Shown piece by piece: positions 9,541 to 13,347 of a stretch of DNA of 13,347 bases; positions within the stretch are counted from its first letter, which is position 1, and every line of letters starts with the position of its first letter. The notes below the pieces were generated by a model. That model saw only the letters and a program-made list of their open reading frames with translations. It was not told where the DNA came from and ran no database searches. The position numbers and the translations under genes are program-made. Source of the stretch: Paracamarosporium sp. OC-R06-R3 (taxonomy: Eukaryota; Ascomycota; Dothideomycetes; Pleosporales; Didymosphaeriaceae); NCBI GenBank assembly GCA_019828545.1, contig JACVRA010000693.1, forward strand, positions 1 to 13,347, written 5' to 3'.

Positions 9541-9889
9541 ATGCTTGCAGCCAGTGAGCCCAAGCAGAAAAGCAATGAAGCTTTTGTACGACCCCTGGCC
9601 GAGATATTATCTCGGCAGGAAGGTGATAAGACTCTCGTATCTGCAGTCACCACTAGATCGGGTGGCGCGAAGAAGCAAGATCAGGCCCTAAGGGACCAGA
9701 TTCACAACTTTAAAAGGAAGGACAGGGAGATAGTGGAACCTTAGTCCCTAGAAGACCAAAAGGAACTAAAACCTAAGAGTTCAGACTCATCAGGGGATAA
9801 CACTAACAATCCAGCGCTAAGTAGTCCTAACATCCTCCGTTCAGAACTAACAAAACCTAGGTGGATCAAGACAACCTAAGAACGCCTAG

Positions 9890-10600
9890 ACGCAATTAAG
9901 AGCTGCTATAATAGCCTTCTCTTAGGACACTTTAGTATTACTTAAACCCTTAAGCAGGTCCGACGACGTTATCGTTGGACTGGAATAGCCAAAGACGTGT
10001 TAGATTATGTTTACAACTATAAACGCTGCTAAAGGGCAACTACAAAGAAATATAAGCCATACAGCCTTCTTTAGACGCTACCTGTCCCTAATAGGCCCTA
10101 GTAGCACATAATAATGGATTTCATCACCAATCTGCCCTTAAGCTAATTTATAGGAATAACATACGACGCAATCCTAGTTATAGTAAACCATTTTTTAAAA
10201 ATAGCCTATTATATACTTATACGGATGGATTGGGACGGCACTAACCTGGCCTAGGCATAGATCCAAGAGGTAATCTACTTACACGGCAACCTAGAAATGG
10301 TACTATTAAATAGAGGCCTGATAATAAGATCCTACTATTAAGATATATTTTACTATTACCTAAACTTACGGCGCGTCTTAACGTCTACTTTCCACCCTTA
10401 GATAAATAGATAGACTAAGCGTTAAAACTAGACTCTAGAATAGTATCTTTAGATCTTTTATTCCCTTAAATAAGACAATTGGGCCTTATAGATATCCTTA
10501 ATAGAGTTTACCTACAACGATAGTCAATACTTATTAACTAGCTACACTCCTTACTAAGTTTGCTTTGGCTACAACCCAACGGAGCCCAATTGGCCCTATT
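9890..10600 (+). pseudogene. pol integrase zinc finger and catalytic core
   Basis: The HHCC finger is recognisable with the first His as Tyr (9907-9909), second His kept (9928-9930), first Cys as Tyr (10018-10020) and second Cys kept (10027-10029). In the core, the first Asp lies in MDFIT (10117-10119), the second is Asn in NRG (10309-10311), and the Glu is Lys in TKR (10417-10419). The last two are separated by exactly 35 residues, the DD35E spacing. Thus D-D-E has become D-N-K. YNDSQ and GYNPTEP blocks follow. More than a dozen stops cut the domain. Confidence 0.9.
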
Positions 10601-10960
10601 AGCCCTTGGGAGACAGAGAGAGCCCTAAAGGTTTTTAGATAGCTAGAAAACTACTAGAAATTAAAGCATAAGCATATAAGAAACTTAAAGTAGTACAAAA
10701 GTACTAAAAAAGTATTATAAATAAGAAAAGATTACCCCTTGAACTTAAAGTAGGAGATAAGGTATAGGTGTTAAACCGGTACATGAAGTCTACAAGACTA
10801 AGTAAAAAGCTTAATTAGAAATTCCTAAGACTAGGTACGATTAAAGAATGTATTAGTTTACTGCTAATAGCTTACAAAGTAGACCTGCCTAAGTTAGGCG
10901 AAGTATATTTAGTATTCTACCCCTCCTTACTAGAGCCGTATAGACCTCGTGGGTCCCCCT
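10600..10960 (+). pseudogene. Integrase C-terminal GPY/F-like region
   Basis: The frame reads GDKV (then a stop where Trp or Tyr is usual), TRLSKKLN, and KFLRLGTIKE, matching the order of the GPY/F module seen in gypsy integrases. The block VFYPSLLEPY near 10910 corresponds to the conserved VFHVSLLEPY-like ending. Single stops interrupt it. Identification rests on motif order, not on a domain search. Confidence 0.7.
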
Positions 10961-11010
10961 TACACTTATAGGAGCCTATTACTAACACCCTGCGCCAGTT
11001 GGGCGACGAC

Positions 11011-11154
11011 GTGTACGAAATAGACTTTATAGTTAATAGGCAGCAAAGAGACTCTAGAGAATAGAAATACCTTATTAAATGGACTGGCTACGACGCTAGT
11101 AAGAACTTATAGAAGATAGGGGCGTCTATTAGCAGCAACGCTCTAAAGGAGTAT
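11011..11154 (+). pseudogene. Chromodomain at the integrase C-terminus
   Basis: About 48 codons read VYEIDFIVNRQQ, a stop, KYLIKWTGYDASKNL, a stop at 11110-11112, then KIGASISSNALKEY. This is the chromodomain pattern with YLIKW-x-GY and a conserved Trp after the Asn-x segment; that Trp (TGG) is the TAG stop. Chromodomains of chromoviruses bind modified histones and steer integration into particular chromatin. The typical third aromatic cage residue is therefore lost here. Confidence 0.85.
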
Positions 11155-11211
11155 TAAAAAAAATTAAAGATATCTTCTAGAAGATTAACTATTAAAATCC
11201 CTATACAAAAG

Positions 11212-11244
11212 CGTAGAGGCCGTGGACGACCTCTAAAAAAGAGG
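11212..11244 (+). other. AT-hook-like basic motif after the chromodomain
   Basis: In the same pol frame, 19 codons beyond the chromodomain, the sequence reads RRGRGRPLKKR. The RGRP core with flanking basic residues is the signature of an AT-hook, a minor-groove binder of AT-rich DNA. The next stop in frame is TAA at 11263. A stop (11155-11157) lies between it and the chromodomain; it could be a RIP product of CAA, or the real pol end, in which case the motif is chance. Confidence 0.5.
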
Positions 11245-11296
11245 GAGGTAAATCTTAATACCTAAAATTAACTACTAAGGATTACTAGGGCTTACC

Positions 11297-11376
11297 AGGA
11301 CCTATTAGACTACAATAGACTTAGGAACCTAATACTTAGGTTTTTTAGGACCTATTAAGACCTATTAGACGTAGCT
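11297..11376. repeat. Decamer-phased array A
   Basis: AGGACCTATT occurs at 11297 and again at 11347, exactly 50 bp apart, followed by AAGACCTATT at 11357. The blocks between (starting 11307, 11317, 11327, 11337) are degenerate versions on the same 10-bp phase, such as AGACTTAGGA and ACCTAATACT. It lies about 30 bp past the last plausible pol stop. Confidence 0.6.
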
Positions 11377-11570
11377 ATTTACCCTTTTATCCTATATTCC
11401 TTTGCGTGTCTCCTATAGGGAGTTTGGCAAAGGTTAGCTTTAAAAAGTAGGGTATTTTAGTAGGGAATAAGCTAGTAAAATTTCCTAAGTTAAAAATTAA
11501 AATTAACTACTAAAGAAGAAAGAAATATCTATAGAATAGAATCTATTTAGTAAAGAGTCTATATAGGGCA

Positions 11571-11630
11571 GCGCCTATTTAGTCCTATTAGAGCCAGACG
11601 GCGCCTAATAGCCTCTATTGAAAGCTAATA
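11571..11630. repeat. Decamer-phased array B
   Basis: Successive 10-bp blocks are GCGCCTATTT, AGTCCTATTA, GAGCCAGACG, GCGCCTAATA, GCCTCTATTG and AAAGCTAATA. A CC-T/A-A-T/G core returns every 10 bases. The sequence is more GC-rich than its surroundings. Confidence 0.65.
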
Positions 11631-11760
11631 GCTAGAAGAAATATCTAGAATGCTTAATAAGAGTAGGATATTACCTAGGGGTATTATAACCAATTCTAAA
11701 AACTATAAAACGCCAGAAAATCTCCCTCCATAACCAAATCCCATCGAAAATGTAGTTAAT

Positions 11761-11820
11761 AGGGCCTATTGGCGCCTATTGGCGCCAGATAGCGCTGAAG
11801 GGCCCCTGGGGGCGCCTAGA
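11761..11820. repeat. Decamer-phased array C, in the downstream intron
   Basis: Blocks are AGGGCCTATT, GGCGCCTATT, GGCGCCAGAT, AGCGCTGAAG, GGCCCCTGGG and GGCGCCTAGA, an exact 10-bp phase. The palindrome GGCGCC appears three times. On the minus strand it lies just inside the degraded donor of intron 5 (11821-11830). Confidence 0.75.
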
Positions 11821-11830
11821 GAATACTTAT
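11821..11830 (-). other. Degraded donor of intron 5
   Basis: After exon 5 the minus strand reads ATAAGTATTC, matching the GTAAGTATCC donors of introns 2 and 3 except for G to A at the first base and a C to T. Exon 5 up to here is 384 bases, a whole number of codons. No confident acceptor or following exon was found further left, although TATTAAC near 11755 could be its branch point. Confidence 0.5.
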
Positions 11831-12214
11831 CCACCATGTCTTGCCAAGAGCGTCCTAGGCAGCCTTCTGACTCTTGTAGTTGCGGGTCCACTCCTCTAGG
11901 ATCTACGTAAAGGGCACAACGCGCTGCACATCGCAATAGACCTTAGTACGCTAGTTTAGCTCCTTTAGAAGCTGGTTAGTAACTACCTTACGGGCATTAC
12001 CCTTCCTATTCTCCCAGGGTTCTACCGCGAGATTCTTGGCAGGTACGGCCATTAGGGCGTCATGGAGCTCGTCCTTCTGACCTTGAATACGGAGCTCCTC
12101 CTGGGTGTAGGTAGGCTGGACTAGAGCGTTAATAAGGGTCGCAACAGGGCTAGGCCTAGCACGGCTCTCCTTTTTGAGGTCGGTCAGCTTATTTCAGCGC
12201 TTAGGACTAGACAT

Positions 12215-12277
12215 CTATGCCAGTTAGTACCCGTTAGGCCCTAGTTGGCCCCTATAGGCCAATTTAGGCCTTCTTAC
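12215..12277 (-). other. Intron 4 of the minus-strand pseudogene (63 bp)
   Basis: The donor is GTAAGA, the branch GGTACTAAC is the full fungal/yeast consensus, and the acceptor is GCATAG. The junction is phase 0, and the next exon begins ATGTCTAGTCC. Four plus-strand blocks at 12231-12270 (CCGTTAGGCC, CTAGTTGGCC, CCTATAGGCC, AATTTAGGCC) each end in GGCC. Confidence 0.75.
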
Positions 12278-12721
12278 CTTTTGAGGTAACACATCTGAAC
12301 CTAGAGCAGCGTATTAGTCTTGAATTGTCTTTATACACTACTGTTCGTCGTTGCTACGCTTACAGGAGCGCTCCACTATACTAGATTAAGCATAACAAGT
12401 ATAGAGGTTTAGCTAGCCACTATGCAACTAGTAATGCTCACTATAGCCGCCCTCATAAGCAGCTTAATAGGCCTTCTCCCCAAGAATACCCACTAAGTTA
12501 GTAAGAAGCTCATTGGTGTGCAAGACGATGTCTAATGCCTCCCAATAGAACCTATTAGTCCCTAAGTTGCCCAGAAGGGTCTAGGCACGGCCAGTTTAAC
12601 TTTTACGCACCTTACGCTCTACCGCAGTCTTATTCTCTGGGGTGGGCTTAGGAACAAAAGTCATAGCATTACAGGCGGCACTACTAATATCTTAGAGGTG
12701 TTAAATGTCTTCTAGAGGAAA

Positions 12722-12814
12722 CTAGAGTATATTAGGACCTAATAGAGCCTAGTAGTGCTAGATAAGGCCAGATGGCCACCTTTAAACACATACTCTCCAC
12801 AAGGGGATACTTAC
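12722..12814 (-). other. Intron 3 of the minus-strand pseudogene (93 bp)
   Basis: The donor is GTAAGTATCC, a TCCTAAT branch-like site lies a few bases before the acceptor ACTCTAG, and the junction is phase 0. Another acceptor further downstream would break the frame, which decided this choice. Decamer blocks such as ATTAGGACCT, AATAGAGCCT and GATAAGGCCA (plus strand) lie at 12731-12780. Confidence 0.6.
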
Positions 12815-13030
12815 TATATAGCAGGCCTTTTTAGTCACTCAATATTAGTAACATTGTAGGTAAATCTTATTGCCCACCTTATTAGAAACCCGGAAAGGGA
12901 TTTAGTCAGCACCTTTAGCCGGAAACTTATAGCAGCCAACCTCTAGCTTACCCTTAGACATAGCTAAGATGTATTTAATATAGTATAAGTTAGAAGCGAC
13001 CAGCTTGTCGTTTACGTAACACGCATTGCA

Positions 13031-13184
13031 CTAGGCAAGAGTTAACATCGCCAATTAGAGACTAATAGGGACTAATGGAGCCAGATAGAGCCAATAGTAG
13101 ACTAATAGAAAGAAGTTATTACTACTTACAACTATTAGCGCCAGTTAGGTCCCTATAGGCCCATACAGCTCCAAGGATACTTAC
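13031..13184 (-). other. Intron 2 of the minus-strand pseudogene (154 bp)
   Basis: The donor is GTAAGTATCC, the branch-like site GTTAAC, and the acceptor GCCTAG. It joins two exons at phase 0. On the plus strand, 13051-13110 reads as six 10-bp blocks (CCAATTAGAG, ACTAATAGGG, ACTAATGGAG, CCAGATAGAG, CCAATAGTAG, ACTAATAGAA). Confidence 0.7.
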
Positions 13185-13255
13185 ATTAATAGAAGTAAAT
13201 GTATAATGGCCAAGATAAGGGGTTAGTAGTATGGAAGTCTAGGGAAGCGGAGTCT

Positions 13256-13313
13256 CTACACCAAGAAGTTAGCATACGCCAATACGCAATAGCCAATCGG
13301 CTATGCTACTCAC
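13256..13313 (-). other. Intron 1 of the minus-strand pseudogene (58 bp)
   Basis: The donor is GTGAGT, the branch-like site TGCTAAC, and the acceptor GTGTAG. Removing it joins CTTG to AGACT as a Glu codon and keeps the frame open. Its middle holds ATTGGC/TATTG words repeated at about 10-bp spacing. Confidence 0.7.
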
Positions 13314-13347
13314 CAAGTTGCCTAATCAGAGAGACCCGAAGAGAACA

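Larger units (their letters stand above)
5989..11265 (+). mobile_element. RIP-degraded Ty3/gypsy LTR retrotransposon (chromovirus)
   Basis: The order is probable 5' LTR, gag with CCHC knuckle, protease, RT with YLDD, RNase H, integrase with DD35E spacing, GPY/F-like region and chromodomain. That order and the chromodomain place it in the chromovirus branch of Ty3/gypsy, common in filamentous fungi. About 70 in-frame stops, nearly all TAG or TAA, and substitutions at active-site residues make it non-autonomous. No clear 3' LTR follows, so the right end is either truncated or mutated past recognition; 11265 is the last plausible pol stop and not a proven element boundary. Confidence 0.92.
7471..11265 (+). 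pseudogene. pol: pol polyprotein (PR-RT-RH-IN-chromodomain), RIP-inactivated
   Basis: Pol would cut the polyprotein, copy the RNA and insert the DNA. All domains lie in frame 1 without an indel over about 3.8 kb: protease (7600-7917), RT (8200-9060), RNase H (9124-9540), integrase (9890-10600), GPY/F-like region (10600-10950), chromodomain (11011-11154) and a basic tail. About 50 stops occur, only one of them TGA (near 8761). Two stretches are almost stop-free, 7918-8280 and 9124-9744. Those look like small genes on their own but are fragments of this polyprotein, opening with GTG codons or an internal methionine. Catalytic residues are lost in RNase H and integrase. The end is uncertain between 11157 and 11265. 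Confidence 0.9.
11266..11760. other. Non-coding stretch between retroelement and minus-strand pseudogene
   Basis: No frame on either strand shows recognisable protein. It should hold the 3' end of the retroelement, but none of the distinctive words of the 5' LTR recur. It contains two arrays of 10-bp rhythm (11297-11376 and 11571-11630) listed separately. The rest is moderately AT-rich with RIP-like TA enrichment. Confidence 0.6.
11831..13347 (-). pseudogene. Multi-exon pseudogene of unknown function, 5' end outside the window
   Basis: Five exons read right to left: 13347-13314, 13255-13185, 13030-12815, 12721-12278 and 12214-11831, about 383 codons. Four introns with GT donors, branch-like CTAAC/TTAAC/CTAAT and TAG acceptors join them in one frame (first junction phase 1, the others phase 0), with exon lengths 216, 444 and 384 all multiples of three. 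Such agreement is unlikely by chance. Exon 3 includes LAMSKGKLEVGCYKFPAKGAD and is Cys/Tyr-rich; exon 5 is highly charged. There are 18 stops, one of them TGA. I do not recognise the family. It could be a host gene duplicate or a transposon-borne gene hit by RIP. It converges on the retroelement. Confidence 0.65.

Noticed and set aside
9124..9744. Two small genes (9124-9408, 9412-9744)
   Set aside because: They are one RNase H/tether region of pol split by a single TAG at 9409.
6224..11265. A reassigned genetic code in which TAA/TAG mean glutamine, as in ciliates
   Set aside because: Many TAG replace Trp rather than Gln, and catalytic Asp, Glu, His and Cys are also changed in the CA/TG pattern. 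CA/TG loss also covers non-coding DNA.
11297..11376. Continuation of pol beyond the AT-hook motif
   Set aside because: The translation loses any family resemblance and follows the 10-bp repeat, which is not a multiple of three.
13205..13220. A fragment of the LTR (GATAAGGGGTTA) in exon 2
   Set aside because: Only 12 bases match, and they lie inside a frame-consistent exon of the minus-strand gene; most likely coincidence.

Overview
The window looks like nuclear DNA of a filamentous ascomycete that has, or had, repeat-induced point mutation (RIP). Three things point there: CA and TG dinucleotides are strongly depleted and replaced by TA over long stretches; a Ty3/gypsy chromovirus of the fungal type is riddled with TAG/TAA codons; and an unrelated minus-strand gene has short fungal introns (GT donors, CTAAC-like branch points, TAG acceptors) and the same kind of damage. 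I see no intact protein-coding gene and no RNA gene.

Layout. Positions 1-5988 are extremely AT-rich. The first 1487 bases contain no CA and no TG at all, and roughly the first 690 are a T/C strand with almost no G. Inside this block are a small inverted repeat (769-852), a 42-bp tandem array (1605-1793) with a stray copy nearby, and a 56-bp tandem array (2199-2395) bracketed by two 38-bp direct repeats. The remainder to 5988 is mutated beyond recognition.

Positions 5989-11265 hold one plus-strand Ty3/gypsy chromovirus: a probable 5' LTR (5989-6174, with a 2-base N gap), gag (frame 2), and pol (frame 1, a -1 offset with an in-phase A-heptamer at the junction). Pol runs protease, reverse transcriptase, RNase H, integrase, GPY/F-like region, chromodomain and an AT-hook-like basic tail. 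There are about 20 stops in gag and about 50 in pol. Zinc-binding or catalytic residues are lost in gag, RNase H and integrase, nearly always by C-to-T or G-to-A changes at CA/TG sites. The damage is patchy: RNase H and the flanks of RT are nearly readable, whereas late gag, protease and integrase are heavily hit. No 3' LTR was found.

Positions 11266-11830 are non-coding and carry GC-containing arrays with a strict 10-bp rhythm. Positions 11831-13347 hold the 3' part of a minus-strand, multi-exon pseudogene of unknown function, converging on the retroelement. Its exons join in frame through four introns and carry 18 stops. The same 10-bp rhythm fills its introns, and this is the most unusual signal in the window.
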